DNA of 64,000 bases. Origin: Cephalotus follicularis (Eukaryota; Streptophyta; Magnoliopsida; Oxalidales; Cephalotaceae). Both the position numbers and the translations under genes were made by a program. The stretch covers positions 124,001 to 188,000 of the forward strand of contig BDDD01000989.1 in the NCBI GenBank assembly GCA_001972305.1, read 5' to 3'. Shown one piece after another: positions 39,301-49,800 of this stretch (within the stretch, counting starts at the first letter, position 1; the number at the start of each line of letters is the position of its first letter). The notes under the pieces were generated by a model. The model ran no database searches. It had not been told where the DNA came from and worked only from the letters and a program-made list of their open reading frames with translations.

Positions 39301-42183
39301 CTCGGTCAATAAACTCCATAGACACTTCCTCCCCACCTCCCTGGAGATGTCCATTCCGAACCTCCCAGCAACAGATGAGGCAGAGATCAGAGGAACAGTT
39401 TGAACAGCTCCTGTGAAAATCAAAGATTGAAGTTCTGCAATTGTCACTGCAAGTAAGAGAACTGGCATCAGAATCACATAAAATATACAGAATAAGTGGG
39501 TTAAAAACTACTCCAATAAGTGGTCCTACCAGAATACTCGCTCATTCTCTGCAATATTTGCATTTGCTATCTGTAAATCTTCAAGTGCTAGCCCTGCACA
39601 AATTACAGTGACAAATGGTTTTATGTAGCAGTTTCTGGTTCAAATCAGGTTTTTCTAAACCTGAAAGCCATATTTTAATCCTTGATGAACTAACTTACTA
39701 ACAGCTACTCATAGGATCTTTACAGTTGCAGATGAGGGAATAAAGGCATTAAAATTTTAAGAAAATAAATATACAAACAAACAAAGGCAAGTGTAACTTC
39801 TAATGTCTGGCCATACTTCTGAGGCAGTGAAAGAGGCAAATTTCACTTCCATTAATGGTGAAACCTATTATTTGATAATTCAACATCCAAATTATAGGGT
39901 TTGCCAGAAAACAAGGGTTGCTAACCAAATGAATTACAAGCCTATATACAATGAACCCAACTGAATACCTAGTCGTGTAGCCTCCACCTCCTTCTCCTTC
40001 ATTTGTTCCAAATTTATTTGCTTCAAATATGGGAGGAGTGTTTCTACCACATACTTAGCGTAATACACTTTTTCACCATCACTGACAACCGGATTATAAT
40101 TCTTCAGATCCTACAGTCAATAAATACTTAATAGTTTAATCACATGTCCCACATACATGCATTGAAAAGACTTATAAAGTATGATGTGCATAGAGATGGA
40201 AAAACTTACGTTAATGGGAACATCTAAGCGTAAACATGCTTTGCAATTGCAATTTTTACGACAAAATGGGCAAGATTGAGCAATGTCATCCTCTTCCATG
40301 TTAGGATACCTAAAATCATTATAAAAATAATTGGTTCAACAGCAAAAAGAAAAAGAAAACAACAGAATAATTAGCTGAATAGGCATTCTAGTTGAAACAG
40401 CCTACACTATGTCATTGCAGACGCTCTTGGGAGCTTTCACCTGGGCCAGTTTATTGCATATGCATTCTAAAAAATGTAATCTGGTACATTTTTAAAAAGC
40501 CAGAATCTTACATGATCCGATAACATCTTCACATATGGGACGGAAAGCCATGTAAAACAATATTTGTCATAAACTTTCCAAGGTCTGGGTGACAGTTCAT
40601 TCAATCCTAAACACAGTTCAAATAGGGTAATGCCAATTAGGTAACACTTGGCCCTTATGTCACTATCACTGATTAGGATTTATTATCCTTGATTAGGATT
40701 CATAAAGCTATACATAAACCTTCCCTGTAATCTATATGTCATCACTAGTTTTGCTACTAAACCTACACTAAATTGAATTGGATACTTGTAGATCCAGCAA
40801 TATGTGAGAAGATTAAAGAGTTATTGATCCATTGTAGAAATTCGATAGAAAATCTGAATGACATCAGATCCTATATTCTACTCTATATAGTAAAATCAAT
40901 GAGCCATATTACCAATAGATATTTGTAAATGTCATTTAAAAAAGAAAGCAACTGAAAGAGTAACTATAGAACAGTATAGTATCAAACTGAAAGTCTCCCA
41001 TGAGAAACCAATAAATAAAAACAGAAAACAGAAATTCAGATCTAAGTCAACAATGCTACACTCTAATATTATATCATGGGATTCATAGCATATATCAATA
41101 ACATCAACAACAGTTAATAGTAATAGATGTCACAAAACTTCATGAAAACAGTACCACTTTTAGCCAAAAATCATACAAGAATTATGTGATTCAAATAAAA
41201 TGGAAATGAAGTTGATGATACACATTAACATACCAAGTCTTCAAGCAGGGGATACAGTATCTCTTTCTCCGACATTTTTGGCACCGAACAACTCGGCCTT
41301 TATCATTCCTTTGACATTGATGGCACATTGAAGACTCAATAAACTATAAATCCAAAATTAGAAACAGAACAAAATAAGTAAACCAAAGATACATAAGCAA
41401 GTAACAAAACTACAACAAATAACACAAACACAGACAAAATCACCTTACCTCTGGATCATGCTTGTTAAGTTTCCCTTCCTCCTCCACTGATACATGACCA
41501 TTTGGATTCCTCAATGAATACCTTGATTCCTGTTCACCTTCCCTTTTAGCCTTTGCAGCAACCTGCTTTTTTGCAACCACCTCTTTATCTTCTCCGCCAC
41601 TGTCACCGTCCACTTGGACTACAGTTTTCGGGGCTTTGGTCCTTTTCCTGCCCTTTCGACGGGGCTTTTTCGGAGAACCTTCTTCATATTCTTCAATCTC
41701 AGCATAATTCACCCTCTTTTTAGCAACCCTTATTCTCTTCCCCAAAGTCCCACCACTCTCTTGCCCAGTCTCAATCACCAAGTCCTCGTTTTTCACATTG
41801 CCACTACTCCTTTGAAACACAATAGCCCCTTCATCTCCCTTCTTCAAATCAACCCCAACTTTTATCTCAACATCAATCAAAATCTCTCCTTTATCTCCTT
41901 CTTCCTTTCCATCCACTCTCAACCCATCTTTCTCTTCATCAAATTTCAAATCCCTACCACTTCGTTCCGCTTTTTTGCCATCAAAATCCAAATTTTCTTC
42001 CACTTCCCCCTTCCTAACCTCCTTCGCACCAATTCCCAGTCCGACCTTGGGATCTTCCGTGATTTCCGCCTTTTTCTTCGGTTTACGACCACGCTTCTTC
42101 TTCTCTGGCCCACAATTTTCCGTCAGTTTGTCGGTAATCTCCGGCACTTCCTCTGATCGCTGCCGCTTCTCACCTATCTCCAT
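26871..42183 (-). CDS. KDM3/JMJ25-type JmjC histone demethylase, tandem copy A
   Basis: Nuclear Fe(II)/2-oxoglutarate JmjC protein of the plant KDM3 group (IBM1/JMJ25-like), expected to remove H3K9 methylation. Thirteen exons join in phase: 41449-42183, 41234-41343, 40210-40309, 39969-40110, 39530-39593, 38735-39446, 37716-38045, 35078-36583, 34519-34591, 34328-34413, 33237-33356, 27783-27856, 26871-26934 (about 1371 aa). Seen: AT-hook-like [10 protein letters not shown] near residue 30; RING-like Cys cluster (CHQCQR...[14 protein letters not shown], about 250-310); a second Cys cluster (CDNC...CSNC...CLICC, 385-420); JmjC with iron ligands HxD (H725, D727) and H1280 in GCPHQVRN. Exon 8 adds a seven-unit acidic repeat inside JmjC. 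Exon 13 supplies a basic tail ([13 protein letters not shown]). The upstream in-frame codon is GTG, so ATG 42183 is the start. Intron 11 is 5.4 kb and transposon-filled. Confidence 0.92.
27269..27309. repeat. (GA)n microsatellite in intron 12 of copy A
   Basis: About 20 GA units. The matching intergenic position beside copy B lacks it. Confidence 0.95.
28305..29510 (-). pseudogene. Decayed duplicate of JmjC exon 11 inside intron 11 of copy A, split by an insertion
   Basis: 28305-28388 matches the intron/exon border of exon 11 (33181-33255), including gactaatgaa, cagatat and tgtacctccaa. 29432-29510 continues the match (cttagcctgatggtttgggg, aattcattt, aatacact, ccaaca) at about 75-80% identity. 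The two pieces are separated by about 1.04 kb. It is too eroded to code for the JmjC C-terminal strand and is best read as a relic of a local exon duplication. Confidence 0.7.
28389..29431. mobile_element. TIR-like insertion splitting the exon-11 relic
   Basis: The interrupting segment begins CATTTGTCTG and ends CAAACAAATG, a 10-bp inverted repeat with one mismatch. The interior is AT-rich without an ORF of note. A target duplication is not clear because the host sequence is itself eroded, so the family is unassigned. Confidence 0.45.
29510..31000 (-). mobile_element. Ty3/gypsy fragment in intron 11 of JmjC copy A, broken
   Basis: Fossil gypsy-type piece on the same strand as the host gene. 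Parts seen: a CCHC zinc knuckle of Gag ([12 protein letters not shown], near 30710-30770), a protease-like stretch (about 30370-30450) and the start of reverse transcriptase ([23 protein letters not shown], 29659-29877). No LTRs were found, and it is a broken fragment with many breaks. It is absent from copy B. Confidence 0.8.
31150..31800. repeat. Two adjacent copies of a MITE-like sequence in intron 11 of copy A
   Basis: 31150-31503 and 31504-31800 share the ordered words ggacttgtgcttttga, ttccaaactaaatttatcaa, gatatttgagaatctaa-like and aacagcaaaagcactt, about 75-80% alike. The outer ends (gggccgttttggggg, and ccctccaaac at the end of the first copy) resemble terminal inverted repeats. They could be a tandem insertion of one family or a local duplication. 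Confidence 0.65.
32134..32355. mobile_element. Mutator-like MITE nested in the hAT element
   Basis: Long inverted repeats of about 45-50 bp: gagctaggatctattgccac at the left, and the reverse complement of the right end reads gaggtaggatctattgccac. Flanks AATGATGAA (32125-32133) and AATAATGAA (32356-32364) agree at 8 of 9 positions, the 9-bp size made by Mutator-like transposases. Confidence 0.8.
32440..32820 (+). promoter_or_regulatory. Promoter-like stretch inside the hAT element
   Basis: A pyrimidine-rich run (tcctctctttctttctcttt), a clean TATATAAA at 32550-32557, and a C/A-rich leader-like region ending near a potential splice donor (ataggtgagtg, 32809). It may be the remains of the parent transposase promoter and leader, or a captured host promoter. 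It points opposite to the host gene. Confidence 0.35.
35180..36349 (-). repeat. Seven-unit in-frame repeat in exon 8 of JmjC copy A
   Basis: 390 residues made of seven 54-58 aa units of the form [17 protein letters not shown], ([10 protein letters not shown] or [10 protein letters not shown]), [21 protein letters not shown]. Units alternate between the two types, so the true period is a dimer of about 112 aa (336 bases). All units keep the frame. The region is acidic, low in hydrophobics and probably disordered. Confidence 0.95.
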
Positions 42184-42394
42184 CACAAAATAAAGAAGCT
42201 TCGAGAGAGAGAGAACGAAAGATTATAAGCTCCAACGGAGGGTAAAAAAGAAAAAACTTGAATATTCGAATGTTCGTGTCTTTTTGTGTTGCCCACAGAA
42301 AAATAAGCAATTGGGTTTAGAAAGTAACTTTATAAAGAGAGGGAATTTGAGTTGGATTAGGTTAAGTAAAACGGTGGGTCTGTGATTTTAGAAG

Positions 42395-42464
42395 TGGCGC
42401 CAATTATAACCCTTTTAGGTTTCCTTTTTTTTTTATCTTACTTTGCATAAAGTTAGCGCCAAAA
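42395..42464 (-). promoter_or_regulatory. Two E2F-like sites upstream of JmjC copy A
   Basis: TTGGCGCCA at 42395-42403 and, on the minus strand, TTTTGGCGC at 42456-42464 match the TTTSSCGC-type E2F consensus. They lie about 210 and 270 bases before the ATG. Homology to copy B stops near 42325, so copy B lacks both. Confidence 0.45.
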
Positions 42465-42479
42465 TTTGTGGAGGAAAAT

Positions 42480-43260
42480 ATTACATGGAGTAGTCTAATT
42501 TATAGCCTTGTAGGTGATTGTCCCTATTGTTGGGAATGGGATCAGATAGTGTTTTATACTTTTAGAAAGTCTGTTACTTAACTGTAATTTATTTTATCCA
42601 ATAACAATCTAAAAAATAATAATAATAAAGGCTTGGTGATTACTTTTTTTTTGTCAATGGATATCACTGTGTACTAATGATGCATTAGGATATCAAAACT
42701 TTTTTATTTTAAGGATAAATGGTTAGATTTGGTATATATATATATGATAAATGATGCATATCAAATTTAAATAAATAGATTATTTTCAACTAAATGTTTA
42801 TAATAATTTTAATAGTTCATATGAAAAATGAAATACATATTTGAAATTATTATGCAATTTTGGTGTAGATGACACAGAATTTTATCCGTTTATTTACACA
42901 GTGAAAAGTTGTATATAACTATGAAAAGTACAGCTTTGGTAGGAGAAGTAAAAGGATGCGAAATTAGAGGCCAAAGAAGTAAAAGCCAAGTAGAACTTGC
43001 CCAACAAAACAACATGCCCTCTCCTAAATAAGAGTTTACAAATTACATATTTTGTCTCTCTATACTTCTGTTTTTTTATATTTTCTTGGGATTTTTATTT
43101 TATTTAAAAGATGTTAGAGACTTTCAACAGTTTTGCAATGGGATTCACATGGCCAAATTTGATTTGGGAATTTTAAAAAAAAAATGTTTAACCGTGTGAT
43201 TCTTCTATTATCTAAACATTGTTACAAAACACTAAAATACTCCACCAAAAATTAATAAAA
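42480..43260. other. AT-rich spacer, no gene seen
   Basis: Between the 5' end of JmjC copy A and the 3' end of the Myb/SANT-like gene. Only short AT microsatellite-like runs (near 42734) are seen. Confidence 0.6.
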
Positions 43261-44578
43261 TCACGTTATAAGGTCATCATACTTCAACTCATTACGAAGC
43301 CAAATTTCCCTCATGTCTTCACCTAAAGCAGCAAACATCAATCTTTTATCTCTTACCATAAAAAGTCGGGTAGCAAACAAGAACAGTTCACCACCGCGCT
43401 CAATGCCAGGAGTATTTTTTAACAACTGCATAACCTCCGGAATCGTACAATCACATGCTTTTGAAGTAGATATATTATTATCAGCTTCAATTGCCGCAAC
43501 AAGACGATCAATTTTCATTTCCAACATTTTTTCACCACAAACTTTTTGTGGTAAGCTTTCCTTGCTTATTTTTGACTTCATCTGTGCAATGCCAACACTT
43601 CTCTTCCCCTTCCTTGGAGTATCATTAGTCCCTAGATTGGTTTGTGTATCACCAATAATGGGGCCTTTTGTGAGTTTATCTGGGCTAACATCCAATTCAT
43701 CATCAACCTCAACAATTTTGTTAACACCCTCACCAAGCATATCAACAGTTGAAGGTGCCCCGGCACCTGACCCAGTAGATAAGCCAATAATGGAGACTGT
43801 TGTGAGTTTATCTGCGATAACATCCAATTCATCATCAACCTCAACATTTTTGTTAACACCCTCACCAAGCATATCAACAGTTGAAGGTGCCCCGACACCT
43901 GACCTAGTAGATAAACCAAAAATGGGGCTTGTTGTGGGTGTATCTAGGCCAACATCCAATTCATCACAATCAGAATCATTATTACCCTCAATAATTTTGT
44001 TAACACCCTCACCAAGCATATCAACAGTTGAAGGTGCCCCAACCCCTGACCCAGTAGATACAATGTTTGAGAACATACTACTTAACTTATCAAAAAGCTG
44101 GGGCTTTATGCCACAATTACGAAATTTCTTTGCAGCGGGAACCACCTACACGTTATAAAAGAAACAATATTAATAATACATTATGTAAAATTGATAATTA
44201 CCATTAATTCATGTTAAACAATAGAAAAGTATAATATACACGAACCTTAAGCCTCTCATTCCACCAATTATCGTCTGCAGCAACTGTTTGCTTGATATAA
44301 TTCCACCCTAATCCAGTATAAGGTCCAATCAAATCCCTCCATAATTCAAAATCATTTTTCAAACTGTCCCACTTACTCATTAACTGATCTTTGTCATAAT
44401 TCATTTTACTCTCCTTTTGAAATGCATAAACAACCTGCGACCAACCAGTAGAATGGAACGGCACACCCCCATTGGATATCTCTTTGATACATACATCACA
44501 AAAAACGTTAACAAGGTGATAATCCCAATATGCCTTCCCTGCATCTTTTGTCGCATTTGAGTTCTTCTTTTGGGTCAT
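43261..44578 (-). CDS. Myb/SANT-like DNA-binding protein
   Basis: Two-exon gene (44246-44578 and 43261-44145, phase 0 GT/AG intron) encoding about 405 aa. Residues about 12-111 form a Myb_DNA-bind_3 (Myb/SANT-like, trihelix-type) domain: AYWDYHLVNVFCDVC, GVPFHSTGWSQVVYAF, DQLMSKWDSLKNDFELW, GLGWNYIKQTVAADDNWW. The middle holds three tandem 43-49 aa repeats (residues about 140-275), then a basic segment (KGKRSVGIAQMKSK) and a C-terminal helical part (FLFATRLFMVRDKRLMF) common in this family. Such proteins (L10-interacting MYB-like) are nuclear; some derive from the accessory gene of PIF/Harbinger transposons. The ATG at 44578 is the first in frame after a TTG. It lies in the gap between the two JmjC copies, has no counterpart elsewhere in the window except the relic at 14098, and may be a host gene or a transposon-derived one. 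Confidence 0.82.
43651..44058 (-). repeat. Three-unit in-frame repeat in the Myb/SANT-like gene
   Basis: Three copies of GSGVGAPSTVDMLGEGVNK followed by an acidic linker (DDELDV) and a PII/SII-G ending, 49, 44 and 43 aa long. The nucleotide copies are nearly identical over the first 60 bases, which points to recent expansion or conversion. Confidence 0.93.
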
Positions 44579-44639
44579 GAGATAGGGCGGTTTATGGGGC
44601 AACTCCTTCTTTTGTTGCTTTAAGGGTAAGCGGATCTAA

Positions 44640-46199
44640 AGAAAGATTGAAGATACTTAACATTTAATCCCAACTACTAGTGTGTGTGTGTGAGAACCCC
44701 AACGAAGCTAAAGTTTAAGCTTCATAATAACTGTGTAAAGATATAGCCCATAAAAATGGAGGGGCTCCTGCTTGTTATTAAATGGACATCTATTATATTC
44801 TTTATAATAGATGAAAAGGGAAGAAACTTATGCCTCACTCGTCCTTGCTCTTTGACAAAAAAAAAAAAAGGCTCACATATGGACCACGTGCCTCATAAAG
44901 GTAATAAAAAAAAAAGACATGAAACAAGAAAGTAGTGAGAAAAAGAATGTATATACATGCATATGCAAAAGCTTAGAATAAGGAATTTCTGAGCAACAAA
45001 TAAAACTGGATAATTCATGCTTATAATACAACCTATTACAAAAGAAAAGATGAACAAGGTGACCATATCCCAAACCAAGAATATGTTTGGCGCAAGTTGC
45101 GTCAAAATGGTGCATTGTCAGAGATCAAGAAGTAGGCCAAGCAGTGCATTCCATAGCATATATGAATGTCAAAGCAAGCCATATTGAATTAATAAACGTG
45201 TTGGTTAGTATGTATCATTGATTTGTTGTAGGCATGTACATCATATCTAATCACTCCAGGTATAAAGTTTTTTGGGAAATTCAATATATTTGGCAGCCTT
45301 GATTGTGTTGTAGGATTTTTAAAAAAAAATATCAATTAATTAATGTGGAGAATTCTATAATCCATATGGACAACATCAACATGTAAGATAAAGGAATTGA
45401 AATAAAATAAACATATGAACATATACAAAAATAAATTAAATAATACAAGAATGAGGTTGATGATCAAAAAGAAATTACGATATAGAAGCAGAAACCGAAT
45501 TCTTATAAAAGATTATGAGAGGGGAAAGAGAGAAACGGTCATGGCTAATTGAATGAAAAATAATAAAAACATAAAGGCACTACATGTATTCAAAGATTTA
45601 TTTTTTGTAGCACAGAGTAAATAGTATTTGTGAAATGAGATAAATAATATAACAGTGCGAAAATGAAATGGACTGTGTTTCAAAATTTATTAGAGATTCA
45701 GGATTCGTATGGACAAGAATTATAGGTATGGATCTTCATCTTCTGTTCCCAATAAGGGACACCAAACAAAAGTAATGGAATTTCACGAGATAGCACCAAT
45801 GACTCGATAGTGGTCTTGTCTTACTTAAAAGAAAAAAAAACTTAATATATAAACATCATCAGAGAGATGATGTCATTATAACAAAAACACGTCCCAAATT
45901 TTTTTCTATTATTAGCTATTCAATCAAATCCACCGCTAGCAAAAAGTTTAGATTTCAACGAGGAACAATAAATTACCTTCACTAAGCTTTTGCTGCTTCC
46001 TGACTTTGTCTTCATCTTGGTGCCTCTCGCTCCCTCTCTCCTAGAGGGGGAAAAAAACTTAAAAAATCTCTTTCTAGATGTAAAAAAACGTAAAACAGTT
46101 TGATTAAATAGGTAATAAATGTCCTTAAAAACTATGAGAGATAAAATCGTCAAAAATGATATTTTCATTAAAAGGCAATCAATTGTCCCGAGTTTTTTT
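44640..46199. other. Spacer, no gene seen
   Basis: AT-rich with a short (TG)n run near 44682. No ORF is credible; an open minus-strand frame across 45920-46264 has no recognisable domain and ends in low-complexity sequence. Confidence 0.55.
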
Positions 46200-46362
46200 T
46201 TTCCCTCGCAACAGCTATAAGCCATTGTGGGAATTTGTTGTGGGAAAGTTAAACGCCACCACAATAGTTGGCTACCACAATAAAAAATTAATTACCAAAC
46301 CCCAAATAAGTGTGGTGTAATCTCCAACAATACAAATTGAAGCTCACACCACAATACCAAAT
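46200..46362. repeat. Cluster of CCACAA/CACCACA words next to the duplication border
   Basis: About eight copies of ccacaat-like words in both orientations within 160 bases, ending where homology to the copy A block starts (about 46370). It looks like the subterminal region of a DNA transposon, but no matching far end was found. Confidence 0.4.
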
Positions 46363-46839
46363 GCAACCTAGGATAGCAATAGCATGATTAGATTTTTCAT
46401 TCTTTCACCAATAACTCATGCATCACCCTTTCATAAACAAAGCCAATCTCCATGATTTAAGCTTGTTTTTCTCATCTTATCAGAGCCTTAAATTGAAAAT
46501 GTTAAAAAAATCATATTTTAATTCTGCTCACAATAGGGGTGTAAATAATATCATGTTACTAAGTAACAAACACCCTTATTTAACCCAATACCATGAAATA
46601 AGAAGCCTCAACACTATCCAACTCTTATAGAAAGAGAAAGACACACATATTCACAATTCGTGCCCAACTTCCAAAGAAATATCATACTTGTCCAATTCTG
46701 GATTCAAATTTCCATCAATGAAAAACAGAGTCAAGTAAGTTGATCAAAATTCCCAGGCAATAATTTCAACATAATAATATGACAGCATTCAGACTCAAGC
46801 AGTACAAACAAACTCAAAAAAGCACAATTGCATCAGAAA

Positions 46840-49800
46840 TTACTCTGTATGAAAAGTCATTTTCTGCCCCAAAGCCTCCAGAGCCCGTCTCATAGCGTGA
46901 ATAGTCATTTTTTTTACCTGTTACAAGAACAGTACTCAGACAATATTGAGCAAAATGCCTACAATTAAAGTGGTTTTGCCCATTAACTAATGTTCATGTC
47001 ACCCAGAAGCACACCTTAGACACTAGTAAAAGGAGCCAAGTGGCACTAATAAGAATTCACAACAGAACTAGCTACCCACTATATCATTTATGAAAGGATA
47101 TGGTCTGAACTTGAAATTGATATATACAGTCAAGGTAGTATCAGAAGTATGAAAAGAAACTTTCTTTTCAAATATATTGTAGCTATTCAAGTGACAAAAA
47201 ATTAGACAAACAGCACAAAGGAATTCATATTGAGTTATATTGGTTAGAAAAATTACAGTCGTTAAATGATTAAAATTAGGAAATTGAAGGAAAATTTAAA
47301 ATAAGCTAAAAGGGTTGTTCATGTCATTAAATGAGTTAGTCTCAGTTCAACACAATCCATAAACATGTTATTTCTTGACGGATTGATTTTAGGCTATAAA
47401 CAGGTTGATCTAAATTGGCCCGTTTAATAAACAGGTTACACAGGTCGTGTCGTGTTACCCGTTTCTTAAATGGGTTTTGTTTGGATTGAGACTTTTGATA
47501 CGATTATTAAATGAGTCGTGTTCAGGTTGACCTATTTAGTATTATACCCGTCTTGACAGGACCTGCTTACATTCTGCCAACACGAACTGCCAGCCCTAGC
47601 TGAGAGGTAGCTAACATCAGGTCATGACTAATGAAACAACATAAAAAATTTTAAGAACACATAGCTATGTTGTTGCAATAAAAATGGAAAACTGTACCTC
47701 CAACTTGTCGTCCTTAGCCTGATGGTTTGGGGGAAGCACACGGAATTCATCTGTCAAGCGAATACACTCACCAACATTCTCAGGGGCAACAAAGTTGGCC
47801 GTAACCATTATGCATGACTGTAAATATGTAAACAAGAATTTTGGAAAAACATATGCATAAACCGAATAATAGATAATCAAGTATATTATTATTGTTAAAT
47901 AACAACAAGCATCATCTTTTGATAATAACAACATTCAATACTAGATCACACTCCATGGCATTATTCCTCCCAAACTATCACAAAATAAAAAATCAATACA
48001 AAAAATAACAAATTTCGAAACAATAAGTAATTCAAGCTTACTTCAATTTATTCATGATAAATTGACATTCAATCATGTCAACAAATATTTCTATCAACTA
48101 GAAATAAAACCAGGGTGAAACCAGATAAACTGTTCCGATGATGAATGCAGTTTAACTTGTCAAGAAGTTCAAAACTGGCTTACCGTATAATCTAAGACTT
48201 CACAACTCATATATCTCTAGCCCTACTAAAAAGCACATGTCAACACATTTTTTATGCAACCATATGGGTGTGACTTCAAGATGCAGGGCAGAAACTATCA
48301 GAAAGCACAGCACAAACGTATGGCACATGCATAAATGGGTTATTTAACAAGACAGTTAGACACTAAATCTAGAGATAATAAAAAATCTTGAATCTCAAAA
48401 ATAGCTTCCACATGCCACCCTTTCATTTTTTTGGGGTCCAATGAAAGGGCCAAACAACGTAACATTCTCCCAATTCCCTAGATCCCCCGCAATCCCGGTT
48501 GAAAAAAGAATTCAATCCTCAAGTATTTGGCGACAACACCAAAGTACTTTAGCAACTAAATTAAGTGATACTCACCCCCTTTCTAATTGCATACCACTTC
48601 TAAAAGATTTGCTTTTCAAAACTAGTCAACTGGTAGAAAATAAATTCAACATCACATGACATTCCACTTGGACTCTGTAATCACCTATACAACATGTGCT
48701 TAACATTGCTGCAACAAAAGTACACAGCTAATCAACCCAAAAAAAGAAAACAATAAACATCACATGCAAAGCAATCTAGTCATTATGGAAAATGCAGTAG
48801 TAACGTTAGATTATAATCCAAACTTGTGTTAAATAGGGCAGAAAGGAAAACCATCAAGAGAAATTTTATTTTACCTTTAAGTTTCTTACTTGATGTGGAC
48901 AACCCGCAGGAATAAACACAGCATCTCCAAGCTTCTGGACAAATGTCCAAGGTTCAATACCTATAGGAATGTATAAAGCATGCAACTATTATTATTTTAC
49001 TAAATGAATGGCAACACTAAATCCAAACATCAACACATACGAAAGAGTACGATAAAAACACTAACCATATTCCTCTTTGAGCTTTCTTTTATGCTCTACA
49101 GTCAAATAAAAGGTCTGATCAAGAATGGAGTGAACAACCTGTGCCACAAATAAAAGAAGTTAATCACTGTATAAAACCATATCCATGTATAAAAGATAAT
49201 TCAAACCAGTTTCCACAGCAGAGTAAAACACCACATCATATAGCATTCCAGCACAATACTACTCAAGCAGTTGCAAAGCAAACATTATCGTTTAGTTGAC
49301 TTGATCTATTGGATACTTCACCTGTTTTATGATCTACAAACAATTTGTTAATACGGGAGTGAAACACCTGAACTTTAGTCATTCAAGCAAGCAAGTTGCA
49401 GCCGCTTCTCATGTAACTGCCTACTATTTGATAAAGCGGTAAATTATCTGCAGAACACATTAATGACTAATTTTATATCCTTCGTCATCGATTAAAGTTC
49501 TCAAACAACTTGTCAGTCACCTCCATTCATATACCAAAGATGCTTCAGTCATAATTTTAATTAATTCAGATTTAAAAACAACAAAAGGATGTTGGGTGGG
49601 GATTTGGACAAAAAATCTTGCCCTTTACCTTTGGCACTGGACAGCAATGGATGTGCCTGAATTCCTTATAATGCTTTTCAAGATACTCCTCCAACCTAGG
49701 AACATCTTCTCTACGAAAGATGTCCCATAAAGCACCTCCCTCAGCAGCATCCAGTCCCTCCAACTTACTTCCAGAACTTGTAGAAGGACCACCATTCTCA

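Larger units (their letters stand above)
27145..42325 (-). repeat. Tandem duplication block, copy A
   Basis: Homologous to 46370-55020 along exons, introns and flanks. It is longer by about 6.5 kb, mainly in intron 11 (5.4 against 0.78 kb), exon 8 (1506 against 663 bases) and intron 2 (0.92 against 0.10 kb). The homology begins after exon 13 of copy A, so that exon is outside the block. Confidence 0.85.

Noticed and set aside
41614-42156. Long plus-strand open frame opposite exon 1 of JmjC copy A
   Set aside because: It is the antisense shadow of a lysine/glutamate-rich exon; composition is Leu/Phe/Ser-rich low complexity with no domain. A similar shadow occurs opposite exon 1 of copy B.
43313-44158. 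Plus-strand open frame opposite the Myb/SANT-like gene
   Set aside because: Shadow of the repeat-containing exon; the minus strand carries the recognisable Myb/SANT-like domain and splice sites.
45920-46264. Minus-strand open frame of about 114 codons
   Set aside because: No recognised domain, it overlaps the ccacaa repeat cluster, and it has no homologue of the copy A basic tail exon that could make it copy B exon 13.
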